Made by a program: the position numbers and the translations under genes. From the NCBI GenBank assembly GCA_002495685.1, contig DAGJ01000026.1, positions 6,644-36,191 of the forward strand: a stretch of 29,548 bases of DNA. The letters run 5' to 3'. Every line of letters begins with the position of its first letter. Within the stretch, counting starts at the first letter, position 1. Shown here in pieces: positions 10,801-18,352 of the stretch. The notes beneath the pieces were generated by a model. The model was not told the DNA's origin, ran no database searches, and saw nothing but the letters and a program-made list of their open reading frames with translations. The DNA comes from Methanobrevibacter sp. UBA412. Its GTDB lineage: Archaea > Methanobacteriota > Methanobacteria > Methanobacteriales > Methanobacteriaceae.

Positions 10801-10972
10801 AATCTACTCATTAAAAAGTCAAACATTTACAAACATACCCATATCAGATGATGATGCTAAAAAAATGGATGAATCATTAAATAGAACTGCACACATTATA
10901 AAAAATGAAATCTATATAAAAAATAAGGACAAGTGCAAAGACTGTAAATATAAAAACAAACTTTGCAAATAA
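7835..10972 (+). CDS. UvrD-type helicase fused to a Fe-S RecB/Cas4-like nuclease
   Basis: A 1045-residue superfamily 1A helicase with a C-terminal nuclease. Helicase motifs in order: AGPGTGKT (K31), TFTNKAANELKSRL, LIDEFQDTD (D266, E267), GDADQSIYSFRGA (293-305), DTNYRSG, ILTVHKSKGLEF, and YVAMTRAKD (R753). The nuclease has GRIDLI (D933) and IIDFKN (D947, K949), the RecB-family PD-(D/E)xK core. Four cysteines bracket it: C828 in NKCPFKYYL and C1034-x2-C1037-x6-C1044 at the extreme C-terminus, the arrangement that holds a 4Fe-4S cluster in AddB and Cas4. It should unwind and degrade DNA ends; a role in recombination or in anti-phage defence are both plausible, and the position next to type III genes favours defence. 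The start at ATG 7835 follows GGGGG at 7819-7823. The sense strand is G/T-rich at the front and A/C-rich at the end. Confidence 0.9.
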   Translation: MVNGLNSSQLDAVQYVVNNSLVIDAGPGTGKTLVIVERVKFLLRECLVDPESLLVITFTNKAANELKSRLRDDAFITDSMINHMQISTIHSFCHKLLVEYGYDLGLSNDLSLVGGAGSELLIMFMYKYWDDLGFNFESYMPKYMISNVLDKFNEYSTFGVDTEGLVDYIRRERPVGFDFSDLIRKVQYECGDDFKFPTSIVNADKGLKLSWYNARYLAIARAYPKYIQLLLGEGYFDHDLLQLQALNLLKKQSVRDKLVYKNILIDEFQDTDPVQMQIFELLRENCDSFTVVGDADQSIYSFRGANPNFFNLLITNELFNVKTLDTNYRSGDDIIKVNESFINDYRSGRDYKHFVAARRDINDNVFVLNNQSRNDEPFNIAMTVHTLISTGKVNRLSDIGILFRTYKHKGDKLFKEFDKLNINYSINSYNDFKDRDEIKSIMTLLWYVCGYHPLKDTNKMEIEWLNLKAFTNTSYKFKNYFNLSLETQVILKNIEEEYRKQLLEAEHQVYYKNKGKKSSIKTFKGIFNRNNNLLDEIEKECPQTYLNELNEEGLNRLGITNTKDLEFFKTLNNIRKEFQKPVKELKDKPSLLDLYYKLLNINNYLTSIVGNNNLEYNKEILKNLGNISQTIYNYEKILNKYDLKGLFSYLTDNLNKSLNSGQNKINQNEDAVQILTVHKSKGLEFPIVIVGSLQEDYFPQKYNPDKEKKDYYYGRANFYTPPQFLKYKNSNPNIEKKLFEDEEKRILYVAMTRAKDLLILSTLPNPKNDENSEKLTIIEKLKNKNPNIKELTQEGLNNLEIQNIKPSIDKTIKPIQLSYIKYLTYNKCPFKYYLSQNLSFRISPTPKIIQGIKLHEILNNIHSQLKENQTLNINQLIQEKNKHKINYQNRYVNELIQNIKEYYEKFAKNLNIKDSEVPFHIIKNNYELKGRIDLIIENPNHTLEIIDFKNTEIEKIDKNPEFYKKQLLIYKLGLKNHPKYEKYKINTGKIYSLKSQTFTNIPISDDDAKKMDESLNRTAHIIKNEIYIKNKDKCKDCKYKNKLCK

Positions 10973-11025
10973 AAAAAATGGGAGTTATTAATTAATTGAT
11001 AACTCTTATATTTAACCCATTTTTT
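10973..11025. terminator. Bidirectional terminator between convergent genes
   Basis: AAAAAATGGG at 10973-10982 pairs perfectly with CCCATTTTTT at 11016-11025, and an inner pair GAGTTAT (10982-10988) / ATAACTC (10999-11005) extends the stem. The hairpin with A- and T-runs on both sides fills the whole gap between the convergent helicase-nuclease gene and the small membrane protein gene, so it can serve both strands. Confidence 0.55.
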
Positions 11026-11401
11026 AAGCGATTCCATAACCTCCTGTTGTTTCTCCAGTTTTTTCATCATAATATTCGCTATATCCAGTCTTTTTATTAT
11101 AACGCCAATGGATTGTGGGGTCGTCACTAGATCCCTCTCCAGTTCCATATTCCCAGTCTCCACTATCATCACTACCACTACTTGAACTTTCTACATTTGA
11201 TGAACTATCACTTCCACTATCACTGCTTTGTTTATTGTCCTGTGTGTTTACTGTTGAATTATTCACTGTATTATTACTTGTTGTATTATTAACTATACTT
11301 GTATTATTGTTTGAGGTCATTGCAAAGTATACTGCTCCAGCTATTATACAAAATCCAACAATTATTGTTATACATATAATTACAATATTTTTTGTCTCCA
11401 T
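11024..11401 (-). CDS. Membrane-anchored Ser/Asp-rich small protein (125 aa)
   Basis: An N-terminal hydrophobic segment (about residues 5-28, IVIICITIIVGFCIIAGAVY) acts as a signal anchor. A low-complexity extracellular stretch rich in Asn, Thr, Ser and Asp follows (about 30-90), then a short tail with Trp and Tyr (IHWRYNKKTGYSEYYDEKTG). Such signal-anchor plus linker proteins are common in the surface repertoires of Methanobacteriales; no enzyme domain is seen. The start ATG at 11401 has GGAGTGAAT about 13 bases upstream. Its neighbour 11432-12011 has the same gene start pattern (GGGTGAATAT then ATGGAGA), suggesting related or co-duplicated genes. Confidence 0.75.
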   Translation of the reverse strand: METKNIVIICITIIVGFCIIAGAVYFAMTSNNNTSIVNNTTSNNTVNNSTVNTQDNKQSSDSGSDSSSNVESSSSGSDDSGDWEYGTGEGSSDDPTIHWRYNKKTGYSEYYDEKTGETTGGYGIA

Positions 11402-11431
11402 TTTTAAATATTCACTCCAATTTTATTTTTA

Positions 11432-12011
11432 TTAGTGTGTTGCACTTATTAGGATTTGTTCTGCTTCACTACTACCGTATGGTGCTTCACCGTCACCTGC
11501 AACCACCCATTTAGATCCATCTTCTTTTACTTGAACTCCTACTTCTGGAGTTCTATCCGGATCATTGTAGAATGCTTCTAATGCCTCTTCAAAACTAGAA
11601 GATTCACTATTAGAACTTGAAGTATCACTACTTATACTATTAACTTCTAATGTTCCGGAATAACTTGAAGATTTAAAATTATCTATACCCTCATAATTTC
11701 CAGTAACTGAATATGAACCTGCAGGTAAATTAATTGGTAAAGTGGCTAATCCATTATCATCTGTTTTTAACAGTGTAATTTATGGTTTCATTATTAGAAC
11801 TAGTGAAACTTAAATAAATGTTTTGATTTGAAAGTTTAGTTCCCTCATCATTAACTAAACTTATAGTGAAATTATCACCTTTATTAATATTTAAATTACT
11901 TGCTATTAGACTTATTTCAACTTGAGAATTAATAAGATATATTGAAGTACAAGCTGCAATAACTATTAGTAAAACACATACACATAGTATGATTAAATTT
12001 TTATTCTCCAT
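11432..12011 (-). pseudogene. Frameshifted membrane-anchored Ig-like protein
   Basis: The N-terminal 84 residues start at ATG 12011 with a signal anchor (NLIILCVCVLLIVIAACTSI) and an Ig-like fold (VEISLIASNLNINKGDNFTI). The frame then stops at TGA within VKNR. Removing one base from the five-base A-run (Ts 11764-11768 on the plus strand) restores TVKTDDNGLATLPINLPAG and runs on to a TAA at 11432-11434, giving about 192 residues that end in a second small domain (KWVVAGDGEAPYGSSEAEQI). Thus it is one gene with a single-base insertion in a homopolymer: a recent pseudogene, a slippage variant or an assembly error. A GGGGGGTG ribosome binding site lies upstream. Probably a surface protein. Confidence 0.7.
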
Positions 12012-12139
12012 AAAAACATATTCACCCCCCTATAGTGAATGTTTAAAAGTATTAATTAATTTAAATAAATAATTTTCTATTAAATCCTTAAGTTTAAGTA
12101 TAAAATAAAAAAACTTTAGGAATTTCTCAAGAATCAGAA

Positions 12140-12174
12140 TTTTATTAAAGTTTTTTATACTTCCTTTAATAAAA
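12140..12174. repeat. Perfect 11-bp inverted repeat in a divergent promoter region
   Basis: TTTTATTAAAG at 12140-12150 and CTTTAATAAAA at 12164-12174 are perfect complements around a 13-base loop. They lie in the 225-base gap between the divergent genes at 12011 (minus) and 12237 (plus), where a shared operator or RNA hairpin would fit. Nothing else in 12012-12139 stands out apart from the ribosome binding site of the minus-strand gene. Confidence 0.45.
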
Positions 12175-12215
12175 CCTTTAATTAATTCACAATAAAAAAA
12201 AATTAAAAATAAAAA

Positions 12216-12225
12216 GGGGGGGGGG
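12216..12225 (+). promoter_or_regulatory. G10 tract serving as ribosome binding site
   Basis: Ten consecutive Gs, very unusual in this AT-rich DNA, lie 11 bases ahead of the ATG at 12237. The run occupies the position of the Shine-Dalgarno sequence and could pair with the CU-rich 16S tail. Slippage in such a run would change spacing and so translation. Confidence 0.5.
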
Positions 12226-12236
12226 AATTATTTATT

Positions 12237-12452
12237 ATGAGTTTTAATGGATTTCTAAAAATCTTAATAAGTATAACAATATTTTTAATATTAATATTAG
12301 TATATTTTGCATGTTTCTTTATTTTACTCTGCATACTTGAATGGATATTCCATATAATAGGTACCTGGATATATGACACATTAGCCTATATTTTCTTAGG
12401 TGCAAGTATACTCCTTAGTGCAATAACAACTTACTCAATAAGAAACCAATAA
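12237..12452 (+). CDS. Small membrane protein (71 aa)
   Basis: A 71-residue, almost wholly hydrophobic product with two or three predicted membrane segments: about residues 7-34 (long, perhaps one and a half passes), 35-44, and 48-65, ending in a short polar tail (TYSIRNQ). I do not recognise a family. The start is ATG 12237 behind the G10 run. It stands alone on the plus strand, divergent from the Ig-like surface gene. Confidence 0.6.
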   Translation: MSFNGFLKILISITIFLILILVYFACFFILLCILEWIFHIIGTWIYDTLAYIFLGASILLSAITTYSIRNQ

Positions 12453-12526
12453 TTAATAATATTTCAAAATCCTTTAATCTATTTTTTTTTAAATAATTGA
12501 ATCATTAAAACATATTAAGTATTAAT

Positions 12527-12544
12527 TAAGTACACATGTACTTA
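12527..12544. repeat. Short palindrome in the gap 12453-12711
   Basis: TAAGTAC-ACAT-GTACTTA is a 7-bp perfect inverted repeat of the kind bound by dimeric regulators, or a short terminator stem. It is the only structure I see in the 259-base gap between the small membrane gene and the AAT tract. Confidence 0.3.
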
Positions 12545-12711
12545 TACATTTATATTAAGTAAAATAACTCACCATACAAAATACAATAAATGAATCATTT
12601 CACCTATATGTCATTAAATATTTTATTAAATTTCATAAGATACTAAAAAACTTTTCTTAATTATAAAAACATATTACCCTATTTTAAGTTTAAAAACAAA
12701 CTTAAAACATA

Positions 12712-12769
<58 letters not shown>

Positions 12770-12786
12770 TGAAATTTTAGAAACTC

Positions 12787-13935
12787 TTAGAAAAGTGAAA
12801 TAAATCTATTAAAAAATATACATAAATAAACAAACATTTCTTGCAACAAACCCTTCTTAAAATTCTCCATTAAATCAATCTGATTTTGAGTAAGATCAAT
12901 CTTCTTATCAATAGAAGATAAAAAATTAGCTATCTTTTCCTGTTCTTTTAATGAAGGCAAATAAATCAAATAGGGGTTTATATGTTTATTATTTAATTGA
13001 GGAATAGAAGTCATATCCGCAATTCTTGACAACCGTTCATTAATTAATAAATAAAATAAAAATTCATTATTCATCATTTTTTCATTAACTGTTAAAGCCA
13101 TCAAATTTGTATCCATAAAAGAATTTTGATTTAAAATTCTAATTTTATTCGACATTATAGCCATTCCTCTTTTAGGAAAAATTACACTGCCTTTTTTAAT
13201 TAATAAAGAAGAATCATTAATTAAATAAGGAGTTATTTTTAAAAATTTAGAACAATCATTTAATTGTTCTACCTTAAAATAAGGAAACTTTCCTTTATCT
13301 TTAATTAAATTCTTAGGGCTTTTACCACTATAAATTTTAACTAAATTACCTAATTTAATTTTAATCCAATCATCTATAAATTCCTTAAATCTTAATTTAC
13401 CCTCAAATAAATTTTGGAGACAGAATTTCTTAAAATCATTTAGGGCATCTTGTTGTTTATATAAAAGATTGATTTTTTTTTCAATATTATTTAACATTTT
13501 TACAATCTTTTCTTGTTCTTTAATAGAAGGATAATTTATTATAAAATTTTTTATTGTGGGTAATCTTAAAGAATCAACAGTAGCTTTTACAGAATTTCTT
13601 AAAGCTTCTTTTAAGAAATTTTTCTGAAAATAATAATAAATATATTTACCCATAATATTTGAATCAAAGTCACTTATTTTGTAAACACGTTGATGAAAAT
13701 CAAATTTACCAATAATATAATGGTATATTTGTCCTACATTACCATCACCAGGGATTAAAATTGCTTCACCATCAAACGAATATGAATTAATTCTTTCAAC
13801 ATGGTTTGATCTAACAAAAAAAGGATATTTTCCTCCTTTAACATTATCTTTTAAATCTTTATTCCCAGTTTTAATATCTGCTAAAAAATGTAATTTACTA
13901 CTTTGCCATGTATCCCCATATTTAAATCGGAGTTT
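12787..13935 (-). pseudogene. hsdS: Silent hsdS copy 3 (specificity subunit, no start codon)
   Basis: A full-length type I specificity reading frame on the minus strand, about 382 codons from the shared site at 13935 to TAA at 12787. It has the two-repeat plan: recognition domain 1 (from KLRFKYGDTW), central conserved region (SIKEQEKIVKMLNNIEKKI, then FKKFCLQNLF and a second KLRF), recognition domain 2, and the closing repeat (SLKEQEKIANFLSSIDKKI, FKKGLLQEMFV). Upstream of KLRF the frame has no start codon before a stop, and there is no ribosome binding site, so it is not expressed as it stands. Similarity to the other copies ends at ATGTTTGTTTA (12827-12837 on the plus strand); the original stop is lost and a random tail of 13 residues follows. 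It points away from hsdR and is inverted relative to hsdS1, positioned for inversion. Confidence 0.85.
13921..13935 (-). other. Shared recombination site of hsdS copy 3
   Basis: Minus strand reads AAACTCCGATTTAAA, identical to 18377-18391 and 20823-20837 on the plus strand. It codes for KLRFK in the same frame in all three copies, and sequences upstream of it are unrelated. That makes it the probable crossover site; I infer this from the boundary pattern. Confidence 0.75.
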
Positions 13936-14045
13936 TTTGTAATGAAAATTTTTTAATGTTTAGTAAAGTTTTATTATAAGTTCTTATAAAGTTAATAATT
14001 AATTAAATATTCTTGGGAAAGTTTAGGGGGAGGTTGTTATTTTTT
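13936..14045 (+). promoter_or_regulatory. Promoter and ribosome binding site of hsdRMS
   Basis: A TATA-like TTATAAAG at 13984-13991 predicts transcription starting near 14013, followed by a strong GGGGGAGGTT at 14026-14034 and the ATG at 14046. The whole promoter lies inside the segment bounded by the inverted hsdS sites, so it would travel with hsdR-hsdM on inversion. Confidence 0.5.
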
Positions 14046-16757
14046 ATGTCTGTTGAGAGTGAAGCTACATTAGAGGATAAGTTGTTGGATTCTTTAGTTG
14101 AAGGTGGTTACAAACGTGTTTCTATTGATGATGAGGATGATTTGGAGGCTAATTTTAAGCGTCAGTTAGAAGTTTTTAATGGTACTACTTATTCTAGTGA
14201 AGAGTTTAATCGGATTCTTATTTATCTCGAGGGGGGTAGTATTTTTGATAAGGCTAAGAAGCTTCGTGATCAGTTCGTACTTGAGCGTGATGATGGTGAG
14301 AATGTTTATGTTAAGTTTATTAATCAGAAGCATTGGTGTAAGAATGAATTTCAGGTTTCTAATCAGATAACTTTTAAGGATAAGTATATTAATCGTTATG
14401 ATGTTACTATTCTTATTAATGGTTTGCCTTTGGTTCAAGTTGAGCTTAAGCGTCGTGGTGTGGAGTTGAAGAAGGCTTTTAATCAGATTAAAAGGTATCA
14501 GTTGCATTCTTATCATAATTTGTTTAATTATATTCAAATTTTTGTTATTAGTAATGGTGTGGATACTAAGTATTTTGCTAATAATTCTGATTTGAATTTT
14601 AATTTCACTTTTTTCTGGAAGGATAAGGATAATCATAATATTAGTTGTTTGAATGAGTTTGCTGATTCTTTTCTTGAGAAGTGTCAGTTAAGTAAGATGA
14701 TTGCTCGGTATATGGTTTTAAATGAGACTAGTAAATCTATTATGGTTTTACGTGCTTATCAGTATTATGCAGTTGAAGCTGTGTTAAATCAGGTTTCTTT
14801 TAAAACTAATGGGTATGTTTGGCATACTACAGGTTCTGGTAAAACTTTAACTAGTTTTAAGATTTGTCAAATACTTGCTCATGATGAGAGTATTGATAAG
14901 GTAATGTTTATAGTGGATCGTAAGGATTTAGATTATCAAACTAGTCGTGAGTTTAATAGTTTTTGTGATAATGCTGTTGATGGAACTGATAATACTAAAA
15001 CTTTAATTAAACAGTTAAGTGGGGCGAATCCTCTTATTATTACCACTATTCAAAAGTTGCATAGGGCTATTAATAATCATGAGGATGTTTTAAATTCATG
15101 TCAGGATAAAAGGATGATTCTTATTTTTGATGAATGTCACCGTAGTCAGTTTGGTGATATGCATGATAATATTACTGATTATTTTAATAATATAAATTAT
15201 TATGGTTTTACAGGAACACCAATTTTTGCAGTTAATGCAAATGATGAAAAAACTACTAAGGATTTATTCGGTAAACGCTTACATTCCTATTTAATTAAAG
15301 ATGCTATACGTGATCATAATGTTTTAGGTTTCAGTATAGATTATATTGGAACATATAAAAACAGGATTAAATATGATTTTGAAGTTGAAGCCATAGACAC
15401 ACGGGAATTAATGGAATCTAGTGAACGTTTAAATAAAATTGTGGATTATATAATAGAAAATCATGATCGAAAAACATATAACAGGGAATTTACAAGTATA
15501 TTCTGCGTATCCTCAGTATCCCTACTTAATAAGTATTATGATATTTTTAAAAGTAAAAATCATGACTTGAAAATTGCAACAATCTTTACATATGAAGCTA
15601 ATCCGGAATTAGATGGTGATGAACTACACCCAAGGGATAAACTAGAAGAACATATTAAAGATTATAATGAAATGTTTGGAACTAATTACTCAACAGATAC
15701 TTTTAACCAATACTATGTAGATGTGAGTAAAAGAAGCAAAAACAATCAAATAGACATCCTACTCGTCGTTAACATGTTCTTGACTGGGTTCGATAATAAG
15801 TTATTAAACACCTTATATGTAGATAAAAACCTCCAATACCATGGCTTATTACAAGCATTCTCACGTACAAATCGTATTTATAATGATAAAAAAATGTATG
15901 GTAATATTGTATGTTTCAGAAACCTTAAAAAAAGAACAGACCAAGCAATACGATTATTCTCAGATAAAGAAGCAATAGAAGTAGTAACCTCTCCTTCATA
16001 TGATTACTATTTAACCCAAATTAATTCATGTTTAAAAGAATTACTTGAATTAACCCCAACAGTTTCCAGTGTAGATTACCTAAAAGATGAAGAAGAAACC
16101 AAAAAATTCATATTAATATTCCGTGACATCCTAAGACTACTAAACCGTATCATAACATTCACTGAATTCGATTACAATCATTTACAAATCACAGAACAAG
16201 ACTTAAACGATTACAAAAGCAAATACTTAGACATTTACGACTTAACCGATAGACAAAACACAGATAAAGTAAGTGTCCTAAAAGATGTAGACTTTGAAAT
16301 AGAATTACTAAGAACAGACAACATAAACGTAGCATACATAATCAACCTACTAAGAGAACTAGACCCAGAAAGCCCATCATTCGATAAAGACAAAAAATTC
16401 ATACATGACATAATGCAATCCTCACACAATCTAAAGAGCAAATCAGAATTAATAGACAACTTCATAACAGAAAACATAGTAGAAGCCCAAAAACCAATAA
16501 ATATAGATTTAGAACTACCAAAATACTTCGAAAGAGAAAAAAATAAAGAAATCAACGAACTAGTAAATCATGAAAAAGTATCCGAAGACAAAACCCGAAA
16601 CATAATAAAAGAATACGAATACAGTGGAAAATTCTACAATGATGAAATCAAAAAATCATTCACAGAACCTAACATAGGATTCCTAGAACGAAAACATAAA
16701 ACCGATTACATTAAAGACAAAATAATAAACCTAGTTGAAAAATTCGCACTAATCTAA
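14046..16757 (+). CDS. hsdR: Type I restriction enzyme, endonuclease/translocase subunit
   Basis: About 903 residues. The N-terminal nuclease has the PD-(D/E)xK pattern RYDVTILI (D119) and VQVELKR (E133, K135). The motor has Walker A TTGSGKT (K266), DECHR (362-366), FTGTP, and NMFLTGFDN / QAFSRTNR for motifs V-VI. The C-terminal helical part binds the methyltransferase core. It should translocate DNA toward HsdM2S and cut at a distance. I place the start at ATG 14046 rather than the upstream TTG at 14013, since the GGGGGAGGTT site lies between them. hsdM follows after 30 bases. Sense-strand composition flips within the gene: the first 60 bases have 18 G and 4 C, whereas 16381-16440 has 6 G and 13 C. 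Confidence 0.95.
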   Translation: MSVESEATLEDKLLDSLVEGGYKRVSIDDEDDLEANFKRQLEVFNGTTYSSEEFNRILIYLEGGSIFDKAKKLRDQFVLERDDGENVYVKFINQKHWCKNEFQVSNQITFKDKYINRYDVTILINGLPLVQVELKRRGVELKKAFNQIKRYQLHSYHNLFNYIQIFVISNGVDTKYFANNSDLNFNFTFFWKDKDNHNISCLNEFADSFLEKCQLSKMIARYMVLNETSKSIMVLRAYQYYAVEAVLNQVSFKTNGYVWHTTGSGKTLTSFKICQILAHDESIDKVMFIVDRKDLDYQTSREFNSFCDNAVDGTDNTKTLIKQLSGANPLIITTIQKLHRAINNHEDVLNSCQDKRMILIFDECHRSQFGDMHDNITDYFNNINYYGFTGTPIFAVNANDEKTTKDLFGKRLHSYLIKDAIRDHNVLGFSIDYIGTYKNRIKYDFEVEAIDTRELMESSERLNKIVDYIIENHDRKTYNREFTSIFCVSSVSLLNKYYDIFKSKNHDLKIATIFTYEANPELDGDELHPRDKLEEHIKDYNEMFGTNYSTDTFNQYYVDVSKRSKNNQIDILLVVNMFLTGFDNKLLNTLYVDKNLQYHGLLQAFSRTNRIYNDKKMYGNIVCFRNLKKRTDQAIRLFSDKEAIEVVTSPSYDYYLTQINSCLKELLELTPTVSSVDYLKDEEETKKFILIFRDILRLLNRIITFTEFDYNHLQITEQDLNDYKSKYLDIYDLTDRQNTDKVSVLKDVDFEIELLRTDNINVAYIINLLRELDPESPSFDKDKKFIHDIMQSSHNLKSKSELIDNFITENIVEAQKPINIDLELPKYFEREKNKEINELVNHEKVSEDKTRNIIKEYEYSGKFYNDEIKKSFTEPNIGFLERKHKTDYIKDKIINLVEKFALI

Positions 16758-16787
16758 AAAAAATTAAAATTAATGGAGTACAAAATA

Positions 16788-18332
16788 ATGTCAAATTATA
16801 CAAACAACCTAGAAAGTAAACTATGGGCCATAGCAGATGAACTAAGAGGAAACATGGATGCAAATGAATTTAAAAATTACATCCTAGGATTCATCTTCTA
16901 CAAATACTTATCAGAAAAATTAAACCTAAAAATGAATAAAGAACTAAAAAATGATAACCTAACCTTCTCACAAGCTTTCCAAAAAGAAGAATTTATAGAA
17001 GATTTAAGAGAAGAATCATTAGAAAATCTTGGATACTTCATAGAACCAGAATACTTATTTGATAACCTAGTAAAACAAGCACAAAACAATGATGAAGACT
17101 TACTCCAAAACCTAGAACGTGCACTCAAAAAAATAACCGATTCATCAATAGGAGAAGACAGTTCACAAGACTTCGAAAACCTCTTCGAAGATGTAGACTT
17201 ACAATCAAGTAAACTAGGAAAAACAGTAACAGAAAAAACAAAACTCATAAGCAAAATACTCCTACACTTATCAGAAATAGACTTCCAATTAGAAGATGAG
17301 GAAAAAGACATACTTGGAGACGCCTATGAATACCTTATAAGTCAATTTGCAAGCGATGCAGGTAAAAAAGCAGGAGAATTCTACACTCCACAAGAAGTAA
17401 GTAAAGTACTAGCTAAAATCGTAACCTTAAATAAAAAACGAATCAAATCAGTCTACGACCCCACCTGCGGATCAGGATCATTACTCCTACGAGTAAGTAA
17501 AGAAGTAAAAGTAACAGATTTCTATGGTCAAGAACTAAACCAAACCACATACAACCTAGCTAGAATGAACATGATACTCCACGATGTAGCATTCACAGAT
17601 TTCAACATCAAACAAGGAGACAGCCTAGAACACCCAGGATTCATGGACATGACCTTCGAAGCCATCGTAGCCAATCCACCATTCTCCGCAAAATGGTCCT
17701 CAGATAAAAAATTCCTAGATGATGAAAGATTCAGTGCAGCAGGAAAACTCCCACCAAAAAGCAAAGCAGACTATGCATTCGTAGAACACATGATCTACCA
17801 CCTAGATGACAATGGAACTATGGCAATAGTCCTACCCCACGGAGTACTATTCCGTGGAGCAGCAGAAGGAACAATAAGAAAATACTTAGTCAAAGAAAAA
17901 AACTACCTCGATGCAGTAATAGGAATGCCAGCAAACCTCTTCTACGGGACAAGCATACCAACCTGCATATTAGTATTCAAAAAATGCAGAGAAGACGACC
18001 AAGACATACTATTTATAGATGCATCACAAGAATTTGAAAAAGTCAAAAACCAAAACAAACTCCGCCCAGAAGATATTAATAAAATAATTAAAACTTACAC
18101 AAACAGGGAAGAAACAGAAAAATACTCTCACAAAGCAACACTAAAAGAAATAGAAGAAAACGACTACAACCTAAACATTCCACGATACGTAGATACATTC
18201 GAAGAAGAAGAACCAATAGACCTCAATGAAGTAGTCACAGAACTCAAAAAAATCTCCAAAGAAATGGAAGAAGTTGATAAAGAAATCCAAAAATACTGTG
18301 ACGAACTAGGCATAGATGCCCCAATATTCTAA
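16788..18332 (+). CDS. hsdM: Type I restriction-modification methyltransferase subunit
   Basis: About 514 residues, complete. An N-terminal helical HsdM_N domain (LWAIADELRGNMDANEFKNY) precedes an N6-adenine methyltransferase fold with AGEFYTPQEVSKVL, AdoMet motif I YDPTCGSGSLLL (D224 onward) and catalytic NPPF at 296-299. The C-terminal 45 residues form a charged helix that typically contacts HsdS. The start is set at ATG 16788: GGAG at 16775-16778 is correctly spaced for it, while the ATG at 16773 overlaps that site and has none of its own. hsdS1 follows after 20 bases. Codons are unusually rich in A/C-ending forms compared with hsdS1 just downstream. A diverged, inactive relative lies at 23067-24507. 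Confidence 0.95.
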   Translation: MSNYTNNLESKLWAIADELRGNMDANEFKNYILGFIFYKYLSEKLNLKMNKELKNDNLTFSQAFQKEEFIEDLREESLENLGYFIEPEYLFDNLVKQAQNNDEDLLQNLERALKKITDSSIGEDSSQDFENLFEDVDLQSSKLGKTVTEKTKLISKILLHLSEIDFQLEDEEKDILGDAYEYLISQFASDAGKKAGEFYTPQEVSKVLAKIVTLNKKRIKSVYDPTCGSGSLLLRVSKEVKVTDFYGQELNQTTYNLARMNMILHDVAFTDFNIKQGDSLEHPGFMDMTFEAIVANPPFSAKWSSDKKFLDDERFSAAGKLPPKSKADYAFVEHMIYHLDDNGTMAIVLPHGVLFRGAAEGTIRKYLVKEKNYLDAVIGMPANLFYGTSIPTCILVFKKCREDDQDILFIDASQEFEKVKNQNKLRPEDINKIIKTYTNREETEKYSHKATLKEIEENDYNLNIPRYVDTFEEEEPIDLNEVVTELKKISKEMEEVDKEIQKYCDELGIDAPIF

Positions 18333-18352
18333 AAATCAGGAGTTATGATAAA

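Noticed and set aside
2566..10972. BREX or DISARM system formed by methylase, helicase and nuclease genes
   Set aside because: No PglZ, BrxL, DUF1998 or PLD gene is present; Mod and Res have clear type III architecture.
14013..14045. Upstream TTG start for hsdR
   Set aside because: The strong GGGGGAGGTT lies inside this extension and is spaced for ATG 14046.
14166..14636. 156-codon open frame on the minus strand inside hsdR
   Set aside because: It is made only of Ile/Leu/Asn/Thr-rich codons that mirror the G/T-rich hsdR sense strand, and hsdR has all its motifs. Same for minus-strand frames inside hsdM, res and the helicase.
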